From assembly GCA_025360605.1 (NCBI GenBank), contig JANYBV010000004.1, positions 1 to 40,989 on the forward strand: a stretch of 40,989 bases of DNA, written 5' to 3'. Below the pieces are notes generated by a model. It saw only the letters and a program-made list of their open reading frames with translations, made no database searches and was not told where the DNA came from. A program made the position numbers and the translations under genes. This DNA comes from Alphaproteobacteria bacterium (GTDB lineage Bacteria; Pseudomonadota; Alphaproteobacteria; Rickettsiales; SXRF01). Below are positions 9,614 to 20,221 of this stretch, one piece after another; position 1 is the stretch's first letter; each line of letters opens with the position of its first letter.

Positions 9614-10027
9614 TTAATGATGAAACAGGTAAAACCCGTAGCATAAGGCGTGGCCGACCATAATTAGCGGCAACACAAAACGGAAACGCACGTTGAGGAA
9701 ACCCGCGGCCACCAGCATGAGCTTCATCAGCGGGAGCCAGCTCAGCAGCACTAGGAGCGCGCCGTATTTATTGAATAGAGCGGCGCATTTATTATACCAG
9801 TACTCGTTCACACTAAATGATTTTTTCTTGTGTTGTTTAAGCAGGGCGTTACCAATCCACCAGTTCACACTCATTCCCAGTGTTGAACCTGCAACGGCTA
9901 AGGCCGCTGCCAGCGGCATATTGAACCCGCCGAAATAAAACATCGCAAAAAATGTCGGTTCGGAGGAGAAGGGGATGAGACTGGCGACGCGGGCGCTTTC
10001 GATAAATACGTTGGTATAGTTGTCCAT
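9614..10027 (-). CDS. YqaA-type membrane protein (VTT/DedA-related)
   Basis: A 137-residue membrane protein with hydrophobic segments at about 10-50, 85-110 and 112-135. The sequence GSTLGMSVNWWIGN and the following basic region, then LLVLLSWLPLMKLMLVAAG, match the layout of the YqaA subfamily of the SNARE-associated/VTT (DedA-like) family. DedA proteins act in membrane lipid or undecaprenyl phosphate handling, but YqaA itself has no proven role. The ATG at 10027 follows AGGATG with 7-base spacing. It converges on hppA and shares its terminator. Confidence 0.8.
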   Translation of the reverse strand: MDNYTNVFIESARVASLIPFSSEPTFFAMFYFGGFNMPLAAALAVAGSTLGMSVNWWIGNALLKQHKKKSFSVNEYWYNKCAALFNKYGALLVLLSWLPLMKLMLVAAGFLNVRFRFVLPLIMVGHALCYGFYLFHH

Positions 10028-10096
10028 AGGTTTTACATCCTGAGTAATTACCGCGCCATATTACCCGACTCATGGCCTAACTCAAGTTCCTTCACT

Positions 10097-11035
10097 TCAG
10101 CGTGGGCTAGCGGCACGCTTCAGGCGGTCGTTGATGGCAATACCAAGTCCGGTTTCGGGAATGGGCATGACGGCGATGGATTGAGCGCCGCAGCTATCGA
10201 GTTTCCTCAGCATGCGAAACAGATTGGCTGCTGCCTCGGTGAGGTTTGCGTTCACGCTCAAATTCTCCGTATGGAATGCGCCGTGCGGCACATGTGCGCC
10301 AAATGCAAGCAATGCCTCATCAGACGTGACACTGGTGGCATTGAGCCGCACATGGCAATTGGGGGCATAATGGCTGGCCAGCATGCCGGGGGCTTGGATG
10401 GTGTGTGAATCCGAGTGTGTGACGGTCACACCCACACACTGCGAAAGCATGTCGGCGGTGATGCTGCCTGACCTTAAAATAACAGGGAGATTATGTTCAA
10501 AGCCTACCACTGTGGATTCAATGCCCACCTCACACGGCCCGCCGTCGATAATCATGGCCACGCGCTCACCGAGTTCTTCCTTTACATGCACAGCTTCGGT
10601 CGGGCTGATGCGCCCCGACCGGTTGGCACTGGGCGCGGCAATCGGTAAGCCGGATTCTTTCAACAATGCCTGCGCCAGCGGATGCGCGGGCATGCGGATG
10701 GCAACGGTGTCCATGCCTGCACTGACGAGTAGCGATAGCGGGCAATCATCGCGGCGTTGCAACACCAGTGTTAATGGCCCAGCCCAGAAACGGCGGGCGA
10801 TTTTTTCGGCGAGCGGTGTGAACACCACATATTTTTTTGCGTCGTCGATGGAATGCACATGCACAATCAGCGGATTGAATTGCGGACGGCCTTTAGCGGC
10901 GTAAATAGCAGCAACCGCTGTGTCGGAAAGTGCGTTGCCACCGAGTCCGTAGACCGTTTCGGTCGGAAACGAGACAAGCTTGTTGTCGTGCAAAAATTCG
11001 GACGCTTGTTGGATGATGGTGGTCAATGGATTCAT
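10097..11035 (-). CDS. L-threonylcarbamoyladenylate synthase (Sua5 type)
   Basis: Makes threonylcarbamoyl-AMP from threonine, bicarbonate and ATP, the first step of the t6A modification of ANN-decoding tRNAs. The YrdC-like domain covers residues about 5-200, with SFPTETVYGLGG at 22-33, KGRPQFNPLIVHV at 48-60 and APSANRSGRISP near 135. Its 312 residues include the extra C-terminal Sua5 domain, joined by the conserved linker APGMLASHYAPNC. It is therefore the long Sua5 form rather than the short TsaC form. It sits alone on the minus strand, divergent from the ParA gene at 11134. Confidence 0.95.
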   Translation of the reverse strand: MNPLTTIIQQASEFLHDNKLVSFPTETVYGLGGNALSDTAVAAIYAAKGRPQFNPLIVHVHSIDDAKKYVVFTPLAEKIARRFWAGPLTLVLQRRDDCPLSLLVSAGMDTVAIRMPAHPLAQALLKESGLPIAAPSANRSGRISPTEAVHVKEELGERVAMIIDGGPCEVGIESTVVGFEHNLPVILRSGSITADMLSQCVGVTVTHSDSHTIQAPGMLASHYAPNCHVRLNATSVTSDEALLAFGAHVPHGAFHTENLSVNANLTEAAANLFRMLRKLDSCGAQSIAVMPIPETGLGIAINDRLKRAASPR

Positions 11036-11133
11036 TCTTTTGTAGGTTTCTAAAAATGGAACACTAAATGTAGTTGTAAAAGTTTTTTTTTGGTTTATAT
11101 TTTTTAAGCATAATCATACAACGAGGGGGCATT

Positions 11134-11838
11134 ATGGCAAAAGTAATCACCATTGCACAACAAAAAGGTGGAGCAGGGAAAACAACGGTTGCAGCCCATA
11201 TCGCTGTGGCGCTGAGCCAAAAAGGAAACCGTGTTGCCATTATTGACATCGATCCGCAAGGCTCCCTTGGTTGCTGGCACAGCATCCGCGAAGAACGTTT
11301 TGGCGAAGGCTACACCGGACTTATTTTTAACTCCTTCTCCGGCTGGAGAGTGGCGAGCGAGATTTCCCGCCTGAGGAAACAATGCGATTACATCATTGTC
11401 GATAGCCCGCCGCACACCGAAACCGAAGCGCGCACCGCAATTCGCAGCGCTGACCTTGTTGTTATCCCTGTCCAGCCAAGCCCGACCGATTTATGGGCGA
11501 CCAAAGCGACGCTGGAATTAGCCAAGGCAGAAAAAGTTCCTGTCAGGGTGGTGATGAATCGCGTGGCGGCTAATTCGCGCCTCGCACAGACCATTGCGGC
11601 AGAGCTGCCGGAACTTACCAAGGCTACCTTGGGCAACCGCGTATTGTTTGCGGCCGCACTCATGGAAGGTCGTTGCGCGACCGAAGTGGATCCTTCAAGC
11701 GTTGCCGCTCATGAAGTGAAAGAACTGCTGAAAGAAATCCTCGCCATCTTCAATGATGGCAGCGAAGAAGAGGAAGTCGAGCAGGTGGCTGCGAAATCCT
11801 CCGCCAAATCCAAGAAAAAAGTTCTGGCTGACGCTTAG
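11134..11838 (+). CDS. ParA/MinD family ATPase, orphan
   Basis: A 234-residue deviant Walker ATPase. The Walker A motif is KGGAGKTT at 11-18 with the signature Lys11, the A' region is DIDPQGS at 39-45, and Walker B is IIVDSPP with Asp91. Family members position DNA, chemoreceptor clusters or other cargo on the nucleoid or membrane. No parB, parS or cargo gene is visible nearby, so its cargo is unknown. The last 35 residues are an acidic run (EEEEVE) followed by a Lys/Ser/Ala tail, probably disordered and possibly a partner or DNA contact. A strong GAGGGGG ribosome-binding site precedes the ATG. It converges on bolA with a 3-base gap. Confidence 0.9.
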   Translation: MAKVITIAQQKGGAGKTTVAAHIAVALSQKGNRVAIIDIDPQGSLGCWHSIREERFGEGYTGLIFNSFSGWRVASEISRLRKQCDYIIVDSPPHTETEARTAIRSADLVVIPVQPSPTDLWATKATLELAKAEKVPVRVVMNRVAANSRLAQTIAAELPELTKATLGNRVLFAAALMEGRCATEVDPSSVAAHEVKELLKEILAIFNDGSEEEEVEQVAAKSSAKSKKKVLADA

Positions 11839-11841
11839 GAA

Positions 11842-12117
11842 TTATCCTTCTTCATCGGGTTGCATGGCCTTGATCGCAAGGGCGTGGAGTCCGTTTTTGA
11901 ATTCACCGTCCAAAAGCGCATAAATGGCCTGATGGCGTTTTACTTTAGGCATTCCGACGAATTTCTCTGAAATTATGGTTAAATAATAATGGGTTTCGCC
12001 ATCGGGGCTGGCTCCCGCGTGTCCGGCGTGGCGGGCGGAATCGTCGCGCAGTTCGAGGAGGGTGGGGTTAAATTCATGAGTCAAGAGGGAAATTATGCGT
12101 TGTTTGCGATTCATCAT
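11842..12117 (-). CDS. BolA family protein
   Basis: A 91-residue BolA/IbaG-like protein. The stretch HAGHAGASPDGETHYYLTII is the BolA signature, followed by the helix-strand part KRHQAIYALLDGEFKNGLHALAIKA. BolA proteins pair with monothiol glutaredoxins to handle Fe-S clusters. The two His before the Gly-rich loop are retained. It is divergent from the J-domain gene, an arrangement I know from other alphaproteobacteria with cobS/cobT. Confidence 0.93.
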   Translation of the reverse strand: MMNRKQRIISLLTHEFNPTLLELRDDSARHAGHAGASPDGETHYYLTIISEKFVGMPKVKRHQAIYALLDGEFKNGLHALAIKAMQPDEEG

Positions 12118-12176
12118 ATCGATTTTATCCTTCAGGCATTGTATTCTATATAGGATTTACACTAGGTGAGTTACTT

Positions 12177-12761
12177 GTGAGCGTACAGGATAAAAAACCG
12201 GCCAAAAAGAAGCGCGGCGAATATGTGCCCCATATTCCCGAAGAAGAAGCGCGCCCCTGTCAGGTGGAAGGATGTTGCGAGGCGGGAACCTATAAAGCGC
12301 CCAAATCCCGCGATGAATTGCATGAATACCGCTGGTTTTGCCTCGAGCATGTGCGCGAGCACAATAAGCAATGGGATTATTTTGCTGGCCTTGGCAGCGA
12401 TGAAATCGAGGAGTTTGTCCGTGATGCCGTGACGGGACACCGCCCGACATGGGATCGCGAAAGCCACATCCGCGAGCAGTATTTCAAGCTTCATGACGCG
12501 CTGTATGAATTTGTCGCGGGTGCGGCAAAACCCGCATCGCCTGCGCCACCGCCACTCAACGCTAAACTCCGCAAATCACTAGCTACCCTAGACATTGAAT
12601 ATCCCTACACGGAACAGGAACTTAAGGTTCAGTACCGCGTTATGGTAAAAAAATACCATCCTGACGTAAACAAGGGCGACAAAAAATCGGAGGAAGCCTT
12701 CAAGCAGGTCACTGCTGCGTATAATCACCTATCCGATCACATCAAAAATGCTACATCTTGA
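12177..12761 (+). CDS. J-domain protein (DnaJ-like, upstream of cobS)
   Basis: A 194-residue cytosolic protein with a C-terminal J domain at about 138-190, including the HPD tripeptide at 161-163, which stimulates Hsp70/DnaK ATPase. The N-terminal part is basic (KKPAKKKR) and then has Cys28, Cys33, Cys34 and Cys55 in a possible metal-binding knuckle (RPCQVEGCCEAG and WFCLEH). A Pro/Ala linker lies near 117-127. The start is a GTG at 12177; no upstream ATG is in frame. It is not full DnaJ: it lacks the G/F region and the Cys repeats. Its place before cobS suggests it may deliver DnaK to the CobS/CobT machine, which is inference. Confidence 0.9.
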   Translation: MSVQDKKPAKKKRGEYVPHIPEEEARPCQVEGCCEAGTYKAPKSRDELHEYRWFCLEHVREHNKQWDYFAGLGSDEIEEFVRDAVTGHRPTWDRESHIREQYFKLHDALYEFVAGAAKPASPAPPPLNAKLRKSLATLDIEYPYTEQELKVQYRVMVKKYHPDVNKGDKKSEEAFKQVTAAYNHLSDHIKNATS

Positions 12762-12828
12762 TATGCAACAATTGCGGCATTGGCTATTTCATGTATGTTT
12801 CAGGCGGGATACGAAAGGATACTTTCCT

Positions 12829-13146
12829 ATGTTTATTGTGCCTAGAGTGTTTGTCTGCGCGGTGTTGCTGATGGCGACTGCGACCAATGCTTTAGCACAA
12901 AGCTCTATCTCCCTAAAAAAAGATGGATACATGGGAAGCCGTCCACCAGAAGCATTATGGAGCTGTCAGGAAGTGAGCCGGATGTGCGAGAGCCTTTGGA
13001 AACAACAGACGAAGAAGGTTGAAAGCTGTATTTCAAGGAACCAGCGTAAAATCGGGCGTGAAAAAACTCCGGGGGAAATTCAGGAGCTGGAAGTGATTAA
13101 TAACGAGATCGATAACCTTATCGCGAGTCGCAAAGAAAACGAGTGA
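12829..13146 (+). CDS. small exported protein, 105 residues
   Basis: The sequence starts [24 protein letters not shown], a clear Sec signal peptide with an ALA-Q cleavage site at about residue 23. The mature part has four Cys (in [14 protein letters not shown] and VESCISRN spaced like a helical hairpin) and an acidic, helical C-terminus ending SRKENE. I chose the ATG at 12829 because AAAGGA lies 9 bases upstream and the signal peptide starts there; longer in-frame starts add an implausible 27 residues. I do not recognise the family. Its position between the J-domain gene and cobS is odd for a periplasmic protein. Confidence 0.75.
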   Translation: MFIVPRVFVCAVLLMATATNALAQSSISLKKDGYMGSRPPEALWSCQEVSRMCESLWKQQTKKVESCISRNQRKIGREKTPGEIQELEVINNEIDNLIASRKENE

Positions 13147-13153
13147 AAGTATT

Positions 13154-14113
13154 ATGAGCAAAGCCGCATTGAAAGAAACTATGGAACTCGACGCACCTGA
13201 TAAAACCGCCAATACCGAAAAGCTTTTTGGTTTTAAATCCGATAATGCCATTCCGGCATTTTCAGCCAAATCCGAGCATGTGCCTGATCTCGACCCCGAC
13301 TATTATTTCGAGCCGGACACCACGCGTGCTATCCTTGCGGGTTTCAGCCATAACCGCCGCGTGCTGGTGCAGGGGTTTCACGGCACCGGAAAATCCACGC
13401 ATATCGAACAGGTGGCCGCGCGCCTCAACTGGCCGTGTATCCGCGTCAACCTCGACAGCCATATCAGCCGCACGGATTTAATTGGGCGCGATATCATTAC
13501 GCTCAAAGACGGCAAGCAGGTGACACAGTTTCAAGAAGGCATCCTGCCGTGGTCGCTGACGCGCCCGATGGCGCTGGTGTTTGACGAGTATGACGCGGGG
13601 CGTCCCGATGTAATGTTTGTGATCCAGCGCGTGCTGGAAGCGCAGGGCAAGCTGACGCTGCTCGACCAGAACCGCGTGATTTCACCGCACCCGTATTTCC
13701 GCCTTTTTGCTACGTCGAATACGATCGGTCTTGGCGATTCCACTGGATTATACCACGGCACGCAGCCGATCAACCAAGGGCAGATGGACCGCTGGAATAT
13801 CGTTGCCACCCTCAATTACCTCCCGCCGGAAGATGAGCTGAAAGTGGTTCTTTCCAAGGTGAAGGAAATGGCCAAAAGCAAAGACACGCTGCGCAGCATG
13901 ATCGCGATGGCGGATCTGACGCGACAAGGCTTTATGAACGGCGATTTAACGACAGTGATGTCGCCGCGCACGGTGATTAACTGGGCGGAGAACACCCAGA
14001 TATTCAACGATGTGCATCTGGCGTTCCGCCTCACGTTCCTCAATAAATGCGATGAGAATGAACGCACGATTATCGCGGAATATTACCAGCGTTGTTTCAA
14101 CGTTGAGCTATAG
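13154..14113 (+). CDS. cobS: CobS-like AAA+ ATPase
   Basis: A 319-residue MoxR-class AAA+ ATPase. Walker A is GFHGTGKS at 74-81 and Walker B is [10 protein letters not shown] near 140; sensor residues follow in RLFATSNT. The N-terminal 40 residues and the overall length match the CobS subunit of the cobaltochelatase CobNST, which uses ATP to insert cobalt into hydrogenobyrinic acid diamide. The partner CobT follows directly. No cobN or other cobalamin gene is in the window, so the pair may act on another substrate here, as suspected for other alphaproteobacteria that lack the pathway. The start ATG is 8 bases after the preceding gene. Confidence 0.93.
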   Translation: MSKAALKETMELDAPDKTANTEKLFGFKSDNAIPAFSAKSEHVPDLDPDYYFEPDTTRAILAGFSHNRRVLVQGFHGTGKSTHIEQVAARLNWPCIRVNLDSHISRTDLIGRDIITLKDGKQVTQFQEGILPWSLTRPMALVFDEYDAGRPDVMFVIQRVLEAQGKLTLLDQNRVISPHPYFRLFATSNTIGLGDSTGLYHGTQPINQGQMDRWNIVATLNYLPPEDELKVVLSKVKEMAKSKDTLRSMIAMADLTRQGFMNGDLTTVMSPRTVINWAENTQIFNDVHLAFRLTFLNKCDENERTIIAEYYQRCFNVEL

Positions 14114-14131
14114 CTGAACACCTACCATCCG

Positions 14132-15937
14132 ATGGGCAATAAACACCTCACCGACCCTCAGCAACAATACAACGCCTACAAGGCGGCGTTGGTGTCCACC
14201 ACGCGTGCATTGGTGGCGGATAAGGCGGTGACGGTGGATTATGCGGGGGCAAGCGCCAAACCCGATATTATGCTTTCGGCATTCGCCGAAACGCCGACGC
14301 CGGATGAATTGCCCTATATACGCGGGCAGGCCGACCAGTCGGCATTTTTTATACGCTATCACAGCACTGACGAGCATTATAAATTCAGGCCAGAAACGCA
14401 AACGGCCTCGATGGTGTTTGACCTGATGGAGTCGATACGTGTGGAAGCACTCGGCGGGGAAGATAAGGCGGGGGTGCGCTATAATCTCTACAAGCGTTAT
14501 GAACTCGACTGCATGCAGAAAAACCTGCATCCGGAAACGATGACGCTGATGACCCAGCTGGAGTTACAGGCGCGCCGTTATGTACAGCATTTGCCGGTTC
14601 CTGATTTTCTGTCGCGTGCGCTGGAAAATGCGGAAAGCGAAATGCCCGATGCTGTGCCCGTGATGAAGAAAATGCAGGCCGCGCTTGGCAGTCAGGCCGA
14701 ATTTGCATCGCTTTCGCTTGAGTTGATCGAGGTGTTGGCGCAGACGCTGGGAGAGGCCAAGGGCAAAACGCAGCAAAAAGAATCCGATACACCGGATCCG
14801 TCATCCATCAGCGAAGGGGAAGACGAGGGTGGTCAGAGTACGATGTCCGCGCCGGTGTCTTCCTCGGAAGAATCAACCGCCGATCCTTCGTCACTGCCTG
14901 TTAAAGCCGGTGGTATGAGCAGTGAAGAGGCGATGATTGATAAGGGGGAAAAGGTGAACGTGGCTCCGCAAACGCCATACCCTTACAATCATAACGATGA
15001 CAAACCGTCACCCAAAGCGTACCACGCCTACACCAAGGAATTTGACGAGATCGTGATGGCTAACCAGCTTGCAAGCACGCAGGAGTTGGAAATGTTGCGC
15101 AAACAGCTTGACCATAAACTCGGACAGTTTCAGAGCATCACCGCCCGCCTTGCCGCGCGGTTGCAGCGCTTTTTGCTGGCGCGTCAGGCTCGCCGCTGGA
15201 TCTTCGACGAGGAAGACGGCATGATAGACAGCCGCAAGCTCACGCGCGTTATCATCCACCCCGAATACGAGCAGATTTACAAACGCGAGAAGGATACCGA
15301 GTTTCGTGACACGGTGGTGACGCTGCTGATCGATAACTCCGGCTCCATGCGTGGCAGGCCCATCACCATTGCCGCATTGTCCGCCGACATCATCAGCCGC
15401 ACGCTGGAGCGTTGCAGCGTGAAGGTTGAAATCCTTGGCTTCACAACCAAAGAGTGGAAGGGCGGTAATTCCTATAAACGCTGGTTGAAGGAAGGCCGCA
15501 TCGCACATCCGGGGAGGTTGAACGACCTGCGCCATATCGTCTATAAATCCGCCGACACCAGCTGGCGAAAATCGCGCCGCAATCTGGCGCTGATGCTCAA
15601 AGAAGGTGTGCTGAAAGAAAATATCGATGGCGAGGCGATTCTCTGGGCGTGCGACCGCTTGCTGGCAAGGCCGGAACAGCGGCGCATCCTGATGGTTATT
15701 TCGGACGGTGCGCCGGTGGACGATTCGACGCTGTCGCTTAATAGCGGCAACTATCTCGACCAGAACCTGCGCGAGGTGATTGCGAAGGTGGAGGCGGATT
15801 CACGCATTGAGCTGGTGGCTATCGGCATCGGGCATGATGTGACGCGCTACTACAAACGCGCGGTAACGATCTCGGAAATTGACAAGCTCGGCGAAACCAT
15901 GACCGAGCAGTTGGTGAAGCTTTTTGAGGAAAGCTAG
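14132..15937 (+). CDS. cobT: CobT-like von Willebrand factor A protein
   Basis: A 601-residue partner of CobS. The N-terminal half is helical, followed by a Ser/Asp/Glu/Pro-rich disordered spacer at about 210-290 (SDTPDPSS onward). The C-terminal half is a VWA domain with the MIDAS motif DNSGSM at 401-406 and the second metal residues near DTSW and SDGAPVDD. In the cobaltochelatase, CobT forms a hexameric ring stacked on CobS. The start ATG at 14132 lies 18 bases after the cobS stop without a strong ribosome-binding site, so translational coupling is likely. The last four bases overlap the convergent methyltransferase gene. Confidence 0.93.
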   Translation: MGNKHLTDPQQQYNAYKAALVSTTRALVADKAVTVDYAGASAKPDIMLSAFAETPTPDELPYIRGQADQSAFFIRYHSTDEHYKFRPETQTASMVFDLMESIRVEALGGEDKAGVRYNLYKRYELDCMQKNLHPETMTLMTQLELQARRYVQHLPVPDFLSRALENAESEMPDAVPVMKKMQAALGSQAEFASLSLELIEVLAQTLGEAKGKTQQKESDTPDPSSISEGEDEGGQSTMSAPVSSSEESTADPSSLPVKAGGMSSEEAMIDKGEKVNVAPQTPYPYNHNDDKPSPKAYHAYTKEFDEIVMANQLASTQELEMLRKQLDHKLGQFQSITARLAARLQRFLLARQARRWIFDEEDGMIDSRKLTRVIIHPEYEQIYKREKDTEFRDTVVTLLIDNSGSMRGRPITIAALSADIISRTLERCSVKVEILGFTTKEWKGGNSYKRWLKEGRIAHPGRLNDLRHIVYKSADTSWRKSRRNLALMLKEGVLKENIDGEAILWACDRLLARPEQRRILMVISDGAPVDDSTLSLNSGNYLDQNLREVIAKVEADSRIELVAIGIGHDVTRYYKRAVTISEIDKLGETMTEQLVKLFEES

Positions 15938-16674
15938 TTTTTGGATTTGCTTGCCAGCAGAATTAATGACAGGCCGAAGGGCAACCGCATAAAAGGCAGC
16001 AAGTGCCGCTCCGAGGAAACCAGCAAAAGCAGCAGGCGGTTGATGATGGGGGATGGTTTTTTAGAGCCGATGGTGTGGTCTTTGGGGATACCCAACCCAT
16101 CAAGCAAGCGCACGATGATAGCGATGGGGAAAAGCAGGCAATTCCAGTAACTGACGAATTCCACCTGAAGTCCGGCGGCTTCCATCTTGCGGAGTAATTC
16201 CGTTTTGCTGTAGCGGCGGAAGTGATGGTGCAGGCGGTCATGGCGAACGAATAACCATTGATAGGCAGGAACAGTGATACACAACTTGCCGCCGTCATTC
16301 AAACGCGCCGCAAGCGCCTTAAGGGCGGCAGCGTCATCCTCGACATGCTCCAGCACATCAAACAACCCAATCAGGTCAAAGTTGATGCCAGCAAATGGAA
16401 TGGCATCCGGAAGTTTGCCTTCTTCAACGGTGGCTATATTACGGGCTTTGGCAGATTCGCGGGCAAGATCATACATCTCGAAAGCATAGACTTTGCCACC
16501 TAACACTGAAAGTAATGGCAGGTTACCGCCTGAGCCGCAGCCAGCTTCAAGAATGGCGGCATCTTTTTTTAGTTTGATGGATTTGAGAAGGGATTTTACT
16601 ATTCTACGACGCGAACGGAACCACCAATGGGTGCTTTCCTGTTCCAGCATTTCTTTGTAAATGAGTGGGTCCAC
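15934..16674 (-). CDS. class I SAM-dependent methyltransferase
   Basis: A 246-residue protein with a Rossmann methyltransferase domain. Motif I is [10 protein letters not shown] near 42-51 and the post-II region has [16 protein letters not shown], typical of the Methyltransf_11/23 type that acts on small molecules, lipids or glycans. The C-terminal part contains a hydrophobic stretch ([14 protein letters not shown]) and a second one near the end ([13 protein letters not shown]), suggesting membrane association. The N-terminal [13 protein letters not shown] is seen in methyltransferases of sugar or polyprenyl-linked gene sets. The start is a GTG at 16674 with AGG 8 bases upstream. The substrate is unknown. 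Confidence 0.85.
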   Translation of the reverse strand: MDPLIYKEMLEQESTHWWFRSRRRIVKSLLKSIKLKKDAAILEAGCGSGGNLPLLSVLGGKVYAFEMYDLARESAKARNIATVEEGKLPDAIPFAGINFDLIGLFDVLEHVEDDAAALKALAARLNDGGKLCITVPAYQWLFVRHDRLHHHFRRYSKTELLRKMEAAGLQVEFVSYWNCLLFPIAIIVRLLDGLGIPKDHTIGSKKPSPIINRLLLLLVSSERHLLPFMRLPFGLSLILLASKSKN

Positions 16675-16711
16675 TCTGATTACCTATCAGGACCACTTGA
16701 AAGCCGCAAGC

Positions 16712-17011
16712 TTATGCAGCCTTTTGGGTTTTCGCCATCTTGCGTTTGATCTGACGTTTCAGCTTTGCAGCTTCAGGGGTCATTTTGGTAGCTGAGTGAT
16801 TCAGCAAATACCCATCAAGGCCGCCGTTATGTTCAATGCTGCGCAGCGTGTGAGCGGTAACGCGCAAGCTAACTTCGGTGCCCAGCACTTCGCTGGTCAA
16901 CGAAACGTGCTGCAGGTTTGGCATAAAACGCGTACGCGTTTTGTGGTTGGAGTGGGAAACTTTATTTCCAAACTGTGAACCGGTTCCGGTAATTGAGCAG
17001 CGCCTTGACAT
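16712..17011 (-). CDS. rpmB: 50S ribosomal protein L28
   Basis: A 99-residue L28, part of the large ribosomal subunit. The N-terminus MSRRCSITGTGSQFGNKVSH with SNHKTRTRFMPNLQ is the family signature, and the length fits the alphaproteobacterial form, which has an extra Lys-rich C-terminal tail (KRQIKRKMAKTQKAA). The first in-frame start would be upstream at 17035, but L28 begins with MS(R/K)xC, so I place the start at the ATG at 17011. The GGAGGG upstream of it fits. Usually highly expressed; it stands alone, followed by the methyltransferase gene. Confidence 0.96.
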   Translation of the reverse strand: MSRRCSITGTGSQFGNKVSHSNHKTRTRFMPNLQHVSLTSEVLGTEVSLRVTAHTLRSIEHNGGLDGYLLNHSATKMTPEAAKLKRQIKRKMAKTQKAA

Positions 17012-17094
17012 AACTGTAGTCCCTAAAATATTCAAAGGAGGGATTTTTAGGGGCTACGGCAGGTAAAGTCAAGCGTATTTTGTAGGAGATTTAA

Positions 17095-17118
17095 CAATAA
17101 AAAACACAGGTTTTATTG
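17095..17118 (-). terminator. weak AT-rich hairpin after the 400-residue gene
   Basis: On the minus strand CAATAAAA and TTTTATTG pair around an 8-base loop, directly after the stop at 17123, and a T run lies inside the right arm. It is a possible terminator but AT-rich and weak. Confidence 0.35.
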
Positions 17119-17122
17119 CCGC

Positions 17123-18325
17123 TTAGAGGTTGGCCCGATCCCAGACGTGCGCGTCTTCTGCCAATTCCTTAGTTGCCAGTCTTTCTGTATGTAACCCAGA
17201 AGGTTCCGCCAACATATTGTTTTTTGGTTTTACCTTGCTGGCAAAGCTTTTGGGAGCAGGTACTTTTTCCATGAGCGGCGAGGAATGCTCGATCAGGTCT
17301 ATTTCAGGGGCAATCGAGGCCGGAGTAGTTATTTGCACGCCCGACGGGACAAATTGCTGCCCTTTCTGGGTGTCGTTATCGGTTTCCTTCACGCCCATCT
17401 TGGCGAGGCCTTTATAGGCAACTTCATGTAAAAATGAGTAAAGGAAGGTGAGGCCAAGGTCAAAACCGATGGTGCGGTGGAGGAAATCCCAGTTGGACAT
17501 CATCCGTTTGGGGATATTGGGGTCGCCTTCAATATGCTCCAGCGCGCCTTTTAAGGGGTCTAGCATCTCGGCGCTTGGTTTGATCCCTACCTTCTTGGCT
17601 ACCCATTTACTCCCCGTGCCGATGGGGTCGTAAACATGTTTGATCAGCACCTTGTTGGTGGGTGAATAAACACTCATCGCAATGAGTGGTGCCAGAGCCA
17701 AAAACCGCGAAGCCATGCCAATTCCGAAGCTTTTATGGGGTTCGTTGTCGATGGCTTTATAGGATTCCTCGAATTTTGGATCGTTGGCGACGGCTTCCTT
17801 GCCATACCACTTTTCATCCAGCCACTTGATGATACCTTTTTTGTTTGTCTTGTTTTCCATCGCCATCATGACGGGAATAATCGTGGTTCCCCCCGCCATA
17901 ATGCTGGCGAACATGGTGCCCCATTTGGCACCTTCCTCCAGCGATTGTTCGGACTTCATAACCGGCTTCAGGACGGTTTTGAAGAAATTGGTGACGGGTT
18001 TGGTAAAATATTTCTGGCCGCTATGGGTGCGCGATGACCAGTAGGCGAAGCTGATGCCGACGGCGGAATTCACCAGCCAGTCAATGCCGCGGTAGGTGAT
18101 TTCGTTGTGGATGGTCTTGCCCGCCGAAACAAAGGGTTTTTTGTCAGGCTCGGCTTGTGGGGCTTTTTCCGGCTCTTTCTCTGGGGTTTTCTCTGGTGCT
18201 TTTTGCGGGGTGGGGGCAACGGCGGCCTGAGAAGGATTCGAGGATGCAGCAACGGTTTCCGCCGACGGGGTCGTTGTCGCGGTTTCCGGTTCTTTTTTAA
18301 CATCTAAGCCATTGCTTTTAGTCAA
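17123..18325 (-). CDS. unrecognised membrane-associated protein, 400 residues
   Basis: I do not recognise this family. Residues 1-65 are Pro/Glu/Lys/Ala-rich with repeated PEK-type units (APEKTPEKEPEKAPQ), clearly disordered. Hydrophobic or amphipathic stretches follow: GIDWLVNSAVGISFAYW (about 80-97), GTMFASIMAGGTTIIPVMMA (about 135-155), SRFLALAPLIAMSVY (about 207-222) and LGLTFLYSFLHEVAY near 295. The last 80 residues are polar and disordered. The start appears to be a TTG at 18325, because no ATG exists in the first 100 residues and GGGA lies upstream. It shares the upstream motif at 18401-18416 with the two gene units at 23121 and 24228, which suggests co-regulation. It could be a membrane scaffold or a secreted effector; neither is shown. 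Confidence 0.75.
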   Translation of the reverse strand: MTKSNGLDVKKEPETATTTPSAETVAASSNPSQAAVAPTPQKAPEKTPEKEPEKAPQAEPDKKPFVSAGKTIHNEITYRGIDWLVNSAVGISFAYWSSRTHSGQKYFTKPVTNFFKTVLKPVMKSEQSLEEGAKWGTMFASIMAGGTTIIPVMMAMENKTNKKGIIKWLDEKWYGKEAVANDPKFEESYKAIDNEPHKSFGIGMASRFLALAPLIAMSVYSPTNKVLIKHVYDPIGTGSKWVAKKVGIKPSAEMLDPLKGALEHIEGDPNIPKRMMSNWDFLHRTIGFDLGLTFLYSFLHEVAYKGLAKMGVKETDNDTQKGQQFVPSGVQITTPASIAPEIDLIEHSSPLMEKVPAPKSFASKVKPKNNMLAEPSGLHTERLATKELAEDAHVWDRANL

Positions 18326-18372
18326 AGATTAGATCCCTAAACTAGCATTGGACACACTATTTCATTGTCTTA

Positions 18373-18416
18373 AGTGTACCATAAAGCCCTGTGGAATGAT
18401 TGTTAAGGTTTTGTGA
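18373..18416 (-). promoter_or_regulatory. shared promoter motif, copy 1 (400-residue gene)
   Basis: On the minus strand TCACAAAACCTTAACA (18416-18401) is followed after 22 bases by TACACT (18378-18373), a candidate -10 box. The motif starts 76 bases before the TTG at 18325. It is almost identical to the copy at 23196-23211 and related to 24301-24316. Confidence 0.6.
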
Positions 18417-18479
18417 AGGCACAACAAAATTAAGAATTGGGGTAAGGCAAAAAAATACTGAGTTATAATAACAGATTAT

Positions 18480-18508
18480 AAAAAAGGGGCGACCCGAAGG
18501 CCGCCCCC
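18480..18508 (-). terminator. groESL terminator
   Basis: On the minus strand a GC stem (GGGGCGGCC, loop TTCG, GGTCGCCCC with one G-T pair) is followed by six T. It lies 33 bases after the groEL stop and separates groEL from the 400-residue gene. Confidence 0.9.
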
Positions 18509-18540
18509 ACTTAAAACGATATAGTCGTATCGGCGTTGGA

Positions 18541-20217
<1,677 letters not shown>

Positions 20218-20221
20218 TTAG

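Noticed and set aside
12118-13153. Cobalamin riboswitch before the cobS region
   Set aside because: No B12-box (GCCACTG-type) is seen and the gaps are too short for that fold.
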